A stretch of 64,000 bases of DNA from Jejuia rubra (GTDB taxonomy: Bacteria > Bacteroidota > Bacteroidia > Flavobacteriales > Flavobacteriaceae): assembly GCF_042684665.1 (NCBI RefSeq), contig NZ_JBHULY010000005.1, forward strand, positions 620,001-684,000. Direction: 5' to 3'. The notes under the pieces are model-generated. The model was not told the DNA's origin. It worked only from the letters and a program-made list of their open reading frames with translations, and did no database searches. Positions 34,579 to 43,874 of this stretch are shown here, in pieces (the first letter of the stretch is position 1; every line of letters starts with the position of its first letter). The position numbers and the translations under genes are program-made.

Positions 34579-35802
34579 ATGGATATCACCCTGCACAAAT
34601 CATCAATTCAAAGGAAGTCATATGTAGCAATAACAGGTTCTAAAAGTGAATCTAATAGATTACTGTTGCTTCAAGCTTTATTTCCTGAAATTGAATTGAA
34701 AAACGTATCAAACTCGGATGACAGTGAGTTAATGGCCAAAGCATTAAGCTCAAATGAAATCATTGTCGATATACACCACGCAGGAACGGCCATGCGTTTT
34801 TTGACTGCTTATTTCGCCGTTCAAGAGGGCAGGGAAACCATATTAACGGGTTCCAAGCGAATGAAGGAGCGCCCCATCAAAATTTTGGTGGATGCTTTGC
34901 GCGAACTTGGGGCCGATATTTCTTATGTTGAAAATGAAGGCTATCCACCCATAAAACTTAATGGAAAGAAGCTCGATAAAAACAAGGTTTCACTAAAAGC
35001 AAACGTGAGCAGTCAGTATATTTCGGCTTTGTTGTTGATTGCTCCAAAATTGGAAAACGGCATCGAATTGACTTTGGAAGGTGACATCACTTCAGTGCCA
35101 TATATCAATATGACCTTAAGCCTTTTGGATGAAATTGGTGTGGAAACCTCGTTTAAGGATAATGTGATTAAAGTATCGCCTTTTAACGAAACACCAAAAG
35201 TGGATACATTGACCGTGGAATCCGATTGGTCTTCCGCATCTTATTATTTCAGTATATTGGCCATAAGTGAAGTTGGAACTGAAATATACTTATCATCATA
35301 TAAAGAAAGCTCATTACAAGGCGATTCCTGTTTGGTGGACATTTATAAACATTTTGGAGTAAGGTCTAGCTTTAATGAGAACACACTCACCTTAAGAAAA
35401 GAAGCAAAAGCGTTGGAGCCCTTATCGCTCAATCTCAAAAATGCACCCGATATTGCCCAAACCATTGCGGTTACTTGTTTCGTTTTGGGAATTTCATGTG
35501 ATTTGGCGGGATTGCATACCCTTAAAATTAAGGAAACTGACCGTTTGGAAGCTCTCAGAACTGAAATCGAAAAATTAGGAGGTGAAATCGAAGTCACTGA
35601 TAAATCCCTGCATATGTCGGCATCAAAAAGCATTAATCCAATGGTGTCCATTGGTACCTATCATGACCACAGAATGGCTATGGCATTTGCACCAGCAGCT
35701 TTAAAGCAATCTTTAAAGGTTGAGGATGCCGGTGTGGTTTCGAAAAGCTACCCTGCATTTTGGGAGGACCTGAAATCCCTCGGATTTGAAATTACCGAAT
35801 AA
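34579..35802 (+). CDS. aroA: 3-phosphoshikimate 1-carboxyvinyltransferase (EPSP synthase)
   Basis: AroA transfers enolpyruvate to shikimate 3-phosphate, the sixth shikimate step. The 407-residue protein has GSKSESNRLLLL at the N-terminus, HAGTAMRFLTAYFA, GSKRMKERPI, DWSSASYY, and the C-terminal KETDRLEALRTEIEKLG and DHRMAMAFAPAAL. It is 8.8 kb from the Phe/Tyr branch genes. Confidence 0.95.
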   Translation: MDITLHKSSIQRKSYVAITGSKSESNRLLLLQALFPEIELKNVSNSDDSELMAKALSSNEIIVDIHHAGTAMRFLTAYFAVQEGRETILTGSKRMKERPIKILVDALRELGADISYVENEGYPPIKLNGKKLDKNKVSLKANVSSQYISALLLIAPKLENGIELTLEGDITSVPYINMTLSLLDEIGVETSFKDNVIKVSPFNETPKVDTLTVESDWSSASYYFSILAISEVGTEIYLSSYKESSLQGDSCLVDIYKHFGVRSSFNENTLTLRKEAKALEPLSLNLKNAPDIAQTIAVTCFVLGISCDLAGLHTLKIKETDRLEALRTEIEKLGGEIEVTDKSLHMSASKSINPMVSIGTYHDHRMAMAFAPAALKQSLKVEDAGVVSKSYPAFWEDLKSLGFEITE

Positions 35803-35817
35803 TAATCCCTTAATTAC

Positions 35818-35849
35818 TTGACAACCCCTATTTGGAGATTGTATATTTG
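35818..35849 (+). promoter_or_regulatory. promoter of queA
   Basis: TTG at 35818-35820 and TATATTTG at 35842-35849 are 21 bases apart, within the range of Bacteroidetes promoters. The start site would be near 35857, some 36 bases before queA. Confidence 0.5.
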
Positions 35850-35892
35850 CAACTTTGTAAAAAATTATAACGCTTAAGAAAATATCTAATCC

Positions 35893-36942
35893 ATGAAATT
35901 ATCACACTTTGGTTTTAACTTACCGCCCGAGTTGTTGGCAGAATATCCCTCAGAAAACAGAGATGAATCCCGCTTAATGGTATTGCACCGTGATGGTGAG
36001 AAAATTGAACACAAATTGTTCAAGGACCTTATTGATTATTTTGATGAGAACGACGTGATGATACTGAACAATACAAAGGTATTTCCTGCCCGTTTATATG
36101 GTAACAAAGAAAAAACTGGGGCAAGAATTGAAGTGTTTTTGTTAAGGGAACTTAATGAGGAGCAACGTCTTTGGGATGTATTGGTAGACCCTGCTAGAAA
36201 GATAAGAATAGGAAACAAACTCTATTTTGGTGAAGATGAAACCCTTGTTGCCGAGGTTATTGATAACACGACTTCCCGAGGACGAACCTTACGTTTTCTT
36301 TTTGACGGTTCTTATCAGGAGTTCCGAAAAAAATTGAGGGAATTAGGTGAAACACCATTACCAAAGTATATCAAAAGAGAGGTGGAACCTGAAGATGAAG
36401 ATAGATATCAAACCATTTTTGCCAAAAACGAAGGTGCTGTGGCCGCACCAACAGCTGGGTTGCATTTTTCAAGGCATCTTTTGAAGCGATTGGAAATCAA
36501 AGGTGTAAATTTTGCAGAAGTGACTTTGCATGTAGGTTTGGGAACTTTCAATCCAGTTGAAGTTGAAGATTTGTCCAAGCATAAAATGGATAGTGAAGAA
36601 ATTTTTATCGGCCCTGAAGCAGTGAGCGCTATTAACAGTGGTATTTTAAACAAAAAGCGTGTTTGTGCCGTGGGAACCACTGCCATGCGCACCATTGAAA
36701 GTGCCGTGTCTTCCAATGGATTGCTAAACGAGATGGAAGGTTGGACCAATAAATTCATTTTTCCGCCTTACGATTTTAGCATTGCCAATTGCATGATTAC
36801 CAATTTCCATACGCCAAAATCCACTTTACTGATGATGGCGTCGGCATTTGCGGGCCATGACTTTATAAAGCATGCCTACGAAGAAGCCATTAAGGAAAAG
36901 TATAAATTCTACAGCTATGGCGACGCCATGCTGATATTATAA
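35893..36942 (+). CDS. queA: tRNA preQ1(34) S-adenosylmethionine ribosyltransferase-isomerase
   Basis: QueA transfers and isomerises the ribose of SAM to make epoxyqueuosine in tRNA anticodons. Typical signatures are NLPPELLAEYPSENRDESRLMVL at the N-terminus, NNTKVFPARLYG, GAVAAPTAGLHF, HVGLGTFNPV and GWTNKFIFPPY. The 349-residue length is normal. Confidence 0.95.
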   Translation: MKLSHFGFNLPPELLAEYPSENRDESRLMVLHRDGEKIEHKLFKDLIDYFDENDVMILNNTKVFPARLYGNKEKTGARIEVFLLRELNEEQRLWDVLVDPARKIRIGNKLYFGEDETLVAEVIDNTTSRGRTLRFLFDGSYQEFRKKLRELGETPLPKYIKREVEPEDEDRYQTIFAKNEGAVAAPTAGLHFSRHLLKRLEIKGVNFAEVTLHVGLGTFNPVEVEDLSKHKMDSEEIFIGPEAVSAINSGILNKKRVCAVGTTAMRTIESAVSSNGLLNEMEGWTNKFIFPPYDFSIANCMITNFHTPKSTLLMMASAFAGHDFIKHAYEEAIKEKYKFYSYGDAMLIL

Positions 36943-36948
36943 AATCGT

Positions 36949-36973
36949 AAGCCCTATTAATTTAGGGCTTTTT
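36949..36973 (+). terminator. terminator after queA
   Basis: AAGCCCTA and TAGGGCTT form an 8-bp stem with a TTAATT loop, followed by a T-run. It lies 7 bases after the queA stop. Confidence 0.8.
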
Positions 36974-36980
36974 AGTTTTT

Positions 36981-37105
36981 GGGCGTTACCCACTCCCGAT
37001 AGCTACCGGGAGGGGTCGGGCTTTCACTACTCAATCCCTCCTCCGTCGGGGATTTCAAACAATGAGCCTGCACTGAGCGCAGTCGAAGTGTTCAATCCCT
37101 AACGC
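36981..37105 (-). repeat. structured element B, copy 3, with nested hairpins
   Basis: Read on the minus strand, the element begins GCGTTAGGGATTGAA and ends GGGTAACGCCC. Here the TCCCGATAGC-type palindrome (36994-37011, one base off perfect) sits in the terminal loop next to GGGCGTTACCC, not in the central arm as in copies 1 and 2. The central arm has instead acquired the GCGCAGTCGA hairpin at 37071-37090. It lies between queA and rlmN, opposite to gene direction. Confidence 0.8.
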
Positions 37106-37145
37106 GTTGCAGGCTTAATAATTCGTAATTCGACTTTTCATTCAT

Positions 37146-37153
37146 TACTTTTG
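37146..37153 (+). promoter_or_regulatory. -7 box for rlmN
   Basis: TACTTTTG matches TAnnTTTG and lies only 8 bases before the rlmN ATG at 37162, which would give a leaderless or nearly leaderless mRNA. No TTTG -33 box is visible. Confidence 0.45.
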
Positions 37154-37161
37154 CAGGCATA

Positions 37162-38202
37162 ATGAACATTTCCAAAAAGGACATAAGAGCGTTAACCAAA
37201 GAACAACTTAGGGATTTTTTTGTATCCCAAGGCGATAAAGCCTTTCGGGGCAACCAGGTTTACGAATGGCTCTGGCAAAAGTCTGTACATAGTTTTGAGG
37301 CCATGACAAATATCTCAAAACAAACTCGACAAATGCTTGAGGACAATTTTGTCATCAACCATATTCAGGTAGATACCATGCAACGCAGTAGCGACGGCAC
37401 TATTAAAAACGCCGTGCGCTTACACGACGGATTGGTGGTGGAGTCCGTATTAATACCAACTGCGTCCAGAACTACTGCCTGCGTGTCCAGTCAAGTAGGT
37501 TGTAGTTTGGATTGTCGCTTCTGTGCAACAGCCCGATTAAAGCGTATGCGAAATCTAAACCCAGATGAAATTTACGATCAGGTAGTAGCTATTGATAACG
37601 AAAGTAGGTTGTACCATGATAGGCCATTGAGCAATATTGTTTTTATGGGTATGGGAGAGCCGTTGATGAATTACAACAATGTTATAAAAGCCATTGATAA
37701 AATTACCTCACCCGAAGGTTTGGGAATGTCCCCAAAGCGTATTGTCGTTTCAACCTCCGGCGTACCGAAAATGATAAGGAAAATGGCAGATGATGGCGTA
37801 AAATTTAAGTTAGCCGTATCATTGCATTCAGCCATCGATGATGTGCGGACGTCCATTATGCCTTTTAACGAAACCTTCCCTTTGGCCGATTTGAGAGAGG
37901 CTCTGGAATATTGGTTTTCAAAAACCAAAAATAGAATCACCTACGAATACGTCGTGTGGAGAGGGATCAATGACCAGCGCAAAGATGTAGATGCTTTGGT
38001 ACAATTCTGTAAGTTTGCGCCAAGCAAAGTAAACCTAATAGAATACAATCCTATTGATGATGGCGAGTTTCAACAAGCTCGTTCCGAGGCCATTGAAATG
38101 TACCAAAATATTTTGGAAGTAAACCATATAACCGTGACCATCCGCCGAAGCCGAGGGAAGGATATTGATGCGGCATGTGGGCAATTGGCAAATAAAAGTT
38201 AA
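37162..38202 (+). CDS. rlmN: 23S rRNA (adenine-C2)-methyltransferase RlmN
   Basis: This radical SAM enzyme methylates C2 of A2503 in 23S rRNA and A37 in some tRNAs. The 4Fe-4S ligands are Cys114, Cys118 and Cys121 (CSLDCRFC); the resolving/substrate Cys339 is in AACGQLA. MGMGEPLMNYNNV and RITYEYVVWRGIND are typical. It has 346 residues. Confidence 0.96.
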   Translation: MNISKKDIRALTKEQLRDFFVSQGDKAFRGNQVYEWLWQKSVHSFEAMTNISKQTRQMLEDNFVINHIQVDTMQRSSDGTIKNAVRLHDGLVVESVLIPTASRTTACVSSQVGCSLDCRFCATARLKRMRNLNPDEIYDQVVAIDNESRLYHDRPLSNIVFMGMGEPLMNYNNVIKAIDKITSPEGLGMSPKRIVVSTSGVPKMIRKMADDGVKFKLAVSLHSAIDDVRTSIMPFNETFPLADLREALEYWFSKTKNRITYEYVVWRGINDQRKDVDALVQFCKFAPSKVNLIEYNPIDDGEFQQARSEAIEMYQNILEVNHITVTIRRSRGKDIDAACGQLANKS

Positions 38203-38204
38203 AT

Positions 38205-38232
38205 AAAAAAAGCTGCACATGCAGCTTTTTTT
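38205..38232 (+). terminator. bidirectional terminator after rlmN
   Basis: AAAAAAGCTGCA and TGCAGCTTTTTT form a 12-bp stem around a 2-base centre (CA), so the innermost pairs would open. It serves two convergent genes. Confidence 0.85.
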
Positions 38233-38253
38233 ATTTATAAATTTAAAAGGCCA

Positions 38254-39270
38254 CTAGTTTTTCATAAACCTTTTTGTGGCTTTTCCAATGGGCGAATAAA
38301 TATTTAAGAGATAGAGACCGCTACTTAGGTCTGAAACATTGATCGGTGAATTAATGTTCTTCTCTCCAATAGTCTTAATCGTCCTTCCACTAATATCGGT
38401 AACTTCAATTTTGGTCACATTAACATCTGTAGGAATTGTTAAATTAATATCATCATTCGTAGGATTTGGAAACAACGCAATAGATTTCGAAATATGGTTG
38501 TCCTCAATGCTTAAAAGCAAGTTTTCCGTGGCTTCTGCTTTTACTCTGATATTATCAAAATAGGAGGTAGAGGATACTGCATTTCCAGTTATAGGGAAAA
38601 CGGATAAATCTACCTCAAATGGATCGACTCCTGTTGCAGCTCCCATAACGCCAGAATAAAAATCGACACCTCTCCAAATCACCTCACCATTGGTAGGGTT
38701 AAATGCAAAACCAACTCGATACCAAGTATCTGCTGTCAAAATCACGGGAGATGCCGCAAGGTTGAATAGGAAGGTATTTGGAGTTCCAGCATTATCGAAA
38801 TAGGCCAGTCCTAAAATTTCTTTTGTCTCGGGTATAAACCGTAATCCCGCAATTAGAATGGAATAATCACTATTATAGAGCAAAACATCCTCAACATTTT
38901 TACTTGTAGTAGCACCGCCAGTATAGAAATTGTATTCTACTTGTATGTAATCATTCCCTGCAGAACGTGATGCCCAAGCGGTACCAAGTCCATCCTTCCA
39001 AACAAACTTTGAGCCTGTAGGCGAATCTGAACCAGTAATTTGAAGGGCCTGACCAATAGCGCCGCCAATACTAACAATCTGAAAGTCTGAGTTTCCTCCA
39101 GAATTAGTGAGGGTAAACAAGCCATCTTGGCCAGGTGTAACACCGTTAATATCCGTGCCTACATCACCAATAACAAGTCCCTCCAAGTCTATGGATTGAA
39201 GTAGCTGGGCGTTTAAATTAAAACTTAAAAAAAGAAAAAATGTGAACGTAAAAAATGTAATTTTTTTCAT
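38254..39270 (-). CDS. T9SS-secreted protein of unknown function
   Basis: These 338 residues start with a signal peptide (MKKITFFTFTFFLFLSFNLNAQ). A lectin- or sandwich-like beta region follows, with VEYNFYTGGATTSKNV and W-RVGFAFNPTNGEVIWRGVDFYSG. The end is a T9SS type A sorting domain (IALFPNPTNDDINLTIP ... SGLYLLNIYSPIGKATKRFMKN). It is probably a surface or secreted protein. The ATG at 39270 is used; an in-frame TTG two codons earlier is unlikely. Confidence 0.8.
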   Translation of the reverse strand: MKKITFFTFTFFLFLSFNLNAQLLQSIDLEGLVIGDVGTDINGVTPGQDGLFTLTNSGGNSDFQIVSIGGAIGQALQITGSDSPTGSKFVWKDGLGTAWASRSAGNDYIQVEYNFYTGGATTSKNVEDVLLYNSDYSILIAGLRFIPETKEILGLAYFDNAGTPNTFLFNLAASPVILTADTWYRVGFAFNPTNGEVIWRGVDFYSGVMGAATGVDPFEVDLSVFPITGNAVSSTSYFDNIRVKAEATENLLLSIEDNHISKSIALFPNPTNDDINLTIPTDVNVTKIEVTDISGRTIKTIGEKNINSPINVSDLSSGLYLLNIYSPIGKATKRFMKN

Positions 39271-39393
39271 AAGCAAGAGAGAGTTTATGGATTAATAAAG
39301 TAACAATATATAAAATAAAATTGAGGATTTAGAAATCAAACTGTTAATTGCCAATGGTTTGAAATTAAATATGGGATTCATCCGCTTTTTTAG

Positions 39394-39401
39394 TAGGTTT
39401 G
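39394..39401 (+). promoter_or_regulatory. -7 box for the polyprenyl synthetase gene
   Basis: TAGGTTTG fits TAnnTTTG. It would start transcription near 39408, which excludes the earlier in-frame TTG at 39399 as the translation start. Confidence 0.4.
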
Positions 39402-39425
39402 TCGAATCAAACACAGTACTTCACT

Positions 39426-40403
39426 TTGAAAATCGTAGAGCAAATAAAACAGCCTATTGCTTTTGAAATGGAACTTTTTGAACAGAAGTTCCAGCTTTCT
39501 ATGTCCAGTAAGGTGGCGCTCCTCAACAGGATTACCCATTACATCGTTAACCGAAAAGGGAAGCAAATGCGCCCCATGTTTGTGTTTTTGGTGGCCAAAA
39601 TGGTGTCCGATGGTGAAGTGAGTGAGCGGACGTATCGAGGTGCTTCGGTCATTGAGTTGATCCATACAGCTACTTTAGTGCACGATGACGTGGTCGATGA
39701 CAGTAACAGACGTCGAGGATTCTTCTCAGTAAATGCGCTTTGGAAAAACAAAATTGCAGTTCTGATTGGGGATTACCTGTTATCCAAAGGTCTTCTATTG
39801 AGCATTGATAACAATGATTTCGACCTCTTAAAAATCATCTCTATTGCCGTGAGGGAAATGAGCGAAGGAGAACTACTTCAAATTGAAAAGGCCCGAAAGT
39901 TGGATATTACTGAGGATGTATATTACGATATTATACGCCAAAAAACGGCAACATTGATTGCCGCTTGCTGTAGCCTGGGCGCTGCATCGGTAAAACCGGA
40001 TTCCCAGCATGTGGATACCATGCGGAAATTTGGAGAACTTATTGGAATGGCCTTCCAGATTAAAGATGATCTATTCGATTATGGTGAAACCCAAATTGGG
40101 AAGCCAACGGGCATCGATATCAAAGAGCAAAAAATGACCCTGCCATTGATATACGTCTTAAATAATGTCAGCAAAAAAGATAAAAACTGGCTCATAAATT
40201 CCATAAAAAATCACAACAAAGACAAAAAGCGAGTTAAAGAAGTCATTGCTTTTGTAAAAGACAATGGTGGTTTGGACTATGCCATTTTAAAAATGAAAGG
40301 GTTTCAGGAAGAGGCACTCCAATTATTGCAAACCTACCCAGATTCTGTCCATAAAAATTCGTTGGAATTGATGGTAAACTATGTGATTGATAGGAAGAAA
40401 TAA
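39426..40403 (+). CDS. polyprenyl diphosphate synthase
   Basis: This trans-isoprenyl diphosphate synthase probably makes the octaprenyl or similar chain for menaquinone. The first Asp-rich motif is HDDVVDDSNRRRG (a DDxxD variant), the second is DDLFDYGE, and GKQMRPMFVFLVAK precedes them. No ATG fits the conserved N-terminus. TTG at 39426 gives KIVEQIKQPIAFEMELFEQ, which I take as the start with moderate certainty (325 residues). Confidence 0.85.
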   Translation: MKIVEQIKQPIAFEMELFEQKFQLSMSSKVALLNRITHYIVNRKGKQMRPMFVFLVAKMVSDGEVSERTYRGASVIELIHTATLVHDDVVDDSNRRRGFFSVNALWKNKIAVLIGDYLLSKGLLLSIDNNDFDLLKIISIAVREMSEGELLQIEKARKLDITEDVYYDIIRQKTATLIAACCSLGAASVKPDSQHVDTMRKFGELIGMAFQIKDDLFDYGETQIGKPTGIDIKEQKMTLPLIYVLNNVSKKDKNWLINSIKNHNKDKKRVKEVIAFVKDNGGLDYAILKMKGFQEEALQLLQTYPDSVHKNSLELMVNYVIDRKK

Positions 40404-40451
40404 GAGACCAATCCTAGAATATTTGATTGATGACAATCAATTAGAATAGGA

Positions 40452-41432
40452 TTACTGTTGTTGTTGCTGTTGTTGTTGTTGGATGAACTCCAAATGTTGC
40501 CGATAACTGTTTTTTTGCTTTTGCTTTTCCTCTGTTTTCGATTTCTCCACGTCATAGGGGGATACAGTAATTTCTTCCTCGAATGTTTTTGTTGTACTGA
40601 TGTGCACTTTCACAAAAAGCGTGTCTTTTACCAATCCTTTATAGACACCTTTTATAGGTGCACAATCTTTATAGTTTTTGCCAACGGCTAGTTTTACATG
40701 GTGGTCCGAAGCTATCAAATTATTGGTGGGGTCTAATCCCAGCCAACCATAAAATGGAATAAAAACCTCAATCCAAGCATGGGTGGCACCTTCACCACGG
40801 GTTTTTGAGCCACCCGGACAAATATAGCCACTAACGTACCGCGCTGGAATGCCTAGCATGCGCATCATTTGTAACAAAATGTTGGTAAAATCCTGGCAAA
40901 CGCCTGCCTTAAGAGCCCAGACATGGTCCAGTTTGGAATCTACATTGGTAACCCCTTGATGATACTTGAAATTGGTATAAATAAACTCGCAAAACTCCAA
41001 TGCTATCTTATAGGGCGTCAATTGCGAAAGGTCTTTGGTTCGTATCATTTCAAAGATTTCGTCGGTACCGTCAAAGGTGATGTACTTTAGATAATCCATG
41101 AATTGTGTGTCCGATCTCAGAGTTTTTAGTTCCTCCCATTGCTCCTTGGCAGGCTTTGAATCCATAGGAAATACAATGGGAAAGGTTTCCACTTCAATAT
41201 CCGAAACAATCGATAGGAAATTGTGAGGTTCAACTAAAGAGAACGAGCCCACTTTGTTTAAGTAAAAATCTTGGTATGTATGGATATCTGGGTTGCCATT
41301 AATGGTTATCTTTTGTTCGTTCACTTTCTGAAACTCATTGTTCAAAGGATAAAGCCGTATCTGATTGGCTCCGTCATACACGTATCCGCTATAATCATAC
41401 TTGGTAATATGTTTGATATAGTATAACGACAT
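40452..41432 (-). CDS. transglutaminase-like protein with a C-terminal polyglutamine tail
   Basis: This 326-residue protein of the bacterial transglutaminase-like cysteine protease group has an N-terminal domain opening YYIKHITKYDYSGYVYDGANQIRLYP. The catalytic triad is Cys179 (AGVCQDFTN), His218 (GATHAWIEVF) and Asp234 (GLDPTNN). The protein ends in nine consecutive Gln made from CAA/CAG repeats. It is last in an operon with an alpha-E protein and a circularly permuted ATP-grasp, a known gene association predicted to build and edit a peptide tag; the true role is unproven. Confidence 0.88.
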   Translation of the reverse strand: MSLYYIKHITKYDYSGYVYDGANQIRLYPLNNEFQKVNEQKITINGNPDIHTYQDFYLNKVGSFSLVEPHNFLSIVSDIEVETFPIVFPMDSKPAKEQWEELKTLRSDTQFMDYLKYITFDGTDEIFEMIRTKDLSQLTPYKIALEFCEFIYTNFKYHQGVTNVDSKLDHVWALKAGVCQDFTNILLQMMRMLGIPARYVSGYICPGGSKTRGEGATHAWIEVFIPFYGWLGLDPTNNLIASDHHVKLAVGKNYKDCAPIKGVYKGLVKDTLFVKVHISTTKTFEEEITVSPYDVEKSKTEEKQKQKNSYRQHLEFIQQQQQQQQQ

Positions 41433-41440
41433 GCGAACCT

Positions 41441-42364
41441 TTAGTATTTGGAAAAATAAACCTTGTTAATGGTCATGGAAATATTTCTAATATCCGCATT
41501 GATGCTTCCAATAAAATTGTCCAGACCCTGCTCGTTGATATTATCAATAGTAGTATATTTTACTGTGCTTTCCAATTTTCCTAATAAAAATTCCATTTCA
41601 TTGCCTTCCAATTCCTTCAGACGGATAAGCTCCTGAATATGACGGCTTAGTTTGTTGATGCAGTAGTACATGGATTTTGGAAAGAGTTCTTCTTGAAAAA
41701 TGGTTTTTATTACCAAATCTCTTTGAAAATTTGATTTGTATTTTTTCAAAAACAATTGAGATGCTCCTATGGAGATCAAAAGATTTTTCCAATGGAAACT
41801 TTGTTCCAAAGTATCCGAAGTTTTTTCGATTTCACGTAGTTTCATCGAGGTTAAATCAGAAATAAGGGTCACACGTTCCAAAAACTTCCCAACATTCATA
41901 AAATAATACGCTGCCCCGCGTTCTTGGGTGATGTCTATATTGCCATAATGGAGCAGGTGATAATTTAAAAGACCGTCCAAAAGAGCAACAGGGTCTTCTG
42001 TCTGTAGCTTGTTAGGTAAACTTTGGTCCGTCAGATATAGAAAGTAGCTGTTCAAACCCAACCACAACTCCCGTGGGATGTGCTCCTGAGCACTTCTGGC
42101 ATTTTCTCGGGACTTGGTTACCAAATTGATTATGGAGTTCGGGTTATCTAAATTGAATACCATAAAATCGATACATTCAATGGTGTTTTCGGTGTAAAAG
42201 GTATTGCTACGATCTGTATAGTTTTTGATAATTGGCGACCAGCAGAACAATTCTGGCGAATCCTGATTGGCATAAAAATTAACCTTAAGCAACCTAATGA
42301 TGCCATAACCACGTTCCATATAGCGGTTCATCCAAAGAAGATTATTTGCAACCCTGCTTAGCAT
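41441..42364 (-). CDS. alpha-E domain protein
   Basis: This 307-residue, mainly helical protein begins MLSRVANNLLWMNRYMERGY, the near-universal opening of alpha-E proteins. Its biochemical role is unknown. It lies between the ATP-grasp and transglutaminase genes with gaps of only 8-10 bases, the standard order in this conserved cluster. Confidence 0.9.
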   Translation of the reverse strand: MLSRVANNLLWMNRYMERGYGIIRLLKVNFYANQDSPELFCWSPIIKNYTDRSNTFYTENTIECIDFMVFNLDNPNSIINLVTKSRENARSAQEHIPRELWLGLNSYFLYLTDQSLPNKLQTEDPVALLDGLLNYHLLHYGNIDITQERGAAYYFMNVGKFLERVTLISDLTSMKLREIEKTSDTLEQSFHWKNLLISIGASQLFLKKYKSNFQRDLVIKTIFQEELFPKSMYYCINKLSRHIQELIRLKELEGNEMEFLLGKLESTVKYTTIDNINEQGLDNFIGSINADIRNISMTINKVYFSKY

Positions 42365-42374
42365 ACTTATTTTA

Positions 42375-43817
42375 TTATTTGATTACCCATGTGTCCTTAC
42401 TGCCTCCACCTTGCGAACTATTGACTACCAAAGAGCCTTTTTTAAGGGCCACTCGGGTCAGGCCGCCCGGGCAGATGTCTATGCCATCCGGGCCATAAAG
42501 GGCAAAGGGCCTTAAATCCACACAGCGTGGGGATAATGTGCCATCGATAAAGCATGGCGCGGTGGAAAGCCTTAAAATTGGTTGCGCAATAAACGCTGAT
42601 GGTGCTTCTTTTACGGCCTTAAAATAATCCTCAATTTCCTTGTCGCTGGCCTCGTGACCCATGAGCATCCCGTAGCCACCACTGCCATCGGTTTTTTTAA
42701 TGACCATTTTTGAGATATTTTTTTTAACATACTCCAATTCATCGGGCTTGCCCAGCTGATAGGTTTCAATATTTTTTAAAATGGGCTCTTCATTTAAATA
42801 ATATCGAATCATATCCGGAACAAAAATGTAAATAGCTTTGTCGTCCGCCACTCCCGTACCTGGGGCATTTACTATGGTAACATTGCCTTTTCTGTAAGCC
42901 GACATGATTCCAGCCACGCCCAAAACGCTATTCGGATTAAATTCCAATGGATCTAAGAAATCATCATCAACCCGTCTGTATATTACATCCACCCGCTTTA
43001 ATCCGTTGGTGGTTTTCATGTACACAAAATGGTTGTCTACCACCAAATCCGTGCCCTCCACAAGTTCAATACCCATCATTCGGGCAAGCGTAGTGTGTTC
43101 GTAGTAGGCTGAATTATATATGCCTGGCGTCAGCAGTACTACGTTCGGGTTGCTCTGCTGGCTACAACCTTGCAGTTTTTTGTATAGTAGGTCAGGGTAG
43201 TTAGAAACCGATAACACATTGTTCTGAGGTAGCACTCCTGGGAAAATCCGTTTGGAGATTTCCCTATTTTCCAGCATGTAGCTTACTCCTGAAGGTGTCC
43301 TCAGGTTGTCCTCTAAAACATAAAACTCCCCATCATTGTTTCGTATCAGGTCAATCCCCGAAATATGGGTATAAATATCAAAGGGTGGCGCCAAATCCTT
43401 CATTTGCCTCAAAAAGTATGGGCAAGAATAAATTAATTCTGAAGGGATAACTTTATCCTTCAATATAAATTGATCATGGTAAATATCCTTGATAAAAAGA
43501 TTTAAGGCAATTAAGCGTTGTTTAATGCCTCTTTCAATTTTAGTCCATTCGTCATAGGTAATGATACGGGGTAAAATATCGAAGGGGAAAATTTTTTCAA
43601 TGCCTTTATTGTCGTTGTACACTGTAAAAGTCACACCCTGATTCATAAAAAGGGTCTTCGATAAGTCCTCTTTTTTTCTCAGTTCATCAATCGGCATTTT
43701 TTTTAGATAGTCGATAATCGTTTCGTACTGAGTCCTTAGTTTTGTGTCACTAGAATACATTTCGTCCCAAGTGTCCTTGAGAAAATCGTACGAAGAAAAA
43801 AGTGGAGAATTTTGCAT
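42375..43817 (-). CDS. circularly permuted type 2 ATP-grasp protein
   Basis: This 480-residue predicted amide or peptide ligase has features such as DIYHDQFILKDKVIPSELI, FYVLEDNLRTPSGVSYMLENR and the C-terminal KKTDGSGGYGMLMGHEA and QPILRLSTAPCF. These ligases are thought to link amino acids using ATP, acting with alpha-E and transglutaminase-like partners as encoded downstream. No substrate is known. Confidence 0.9.
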   Translation of the reverse strand: MQNSPLFSSYDFLKDTWDEMYSSDTKLRTQYETIIDYLKKMPIDELRKKEDLSKTLFMNQGVTFTVYNDNKGIEKIFPFDILPRIITYDEWTKIERGIKQRLIALNLFIKDIYHDQFILKDKVIPSELIYSCPYFLRQMKDLAPPFDIYTHISGIDLIRNNDGEFYVLEDNLRTPSGVSYMLENREISKRIFPGVLPQNNVLSVSNYPDLLYKKLQGCSQQSNPNVVLLTPGIYNSAYYEHTTLARMMGIELVEGTDLVVDNHFVYMKTTNGLKRVDVIYRRVDDDFLDPLEFNPNSVLGVAGIMSAYRKGNVTIVNAPGTGVADDKAIYIFVPDMIRYYLNEEPILKNIETYQLGKPDELEYVKKNISKMVIKKTDGSGGYGMLMGHEASDKEIEDYFKAVKEAPSAFIAQPILRLSTAPCFIDGTLSPRCVDLRPFALYGPDGIDICPGGLTRVALKKGSLVVNSSQGGGSKDTWVIK

Positions 43818-43843
43818 TCCTTTTGAAAAAAATCTACCTCTTT

Positions 43844-43874
43844 CAAATATAACTATTGCTAAAGTATTATCAAA
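43844..43874 (-). promoter_or_regulatory. promoter of the ATP-grasp / alpha-E / transglutaminase operon
   Basis: On the minus strand TTTG (43871-43874) is followed after 19 bases by TATATTTG (43844-43851), a perfect consensus match. Transcription would begin about 20 bases before the ATP-grasp start codon at 43817. Confidence 0.75.

Noticed and set aside
40452..40482. Polyglutamine tail as a sequencing error
   Set aside because: The tract mixes CAA and CAG codons and ends in a normal stop, so it is read as real; length variation between strains remains possible.
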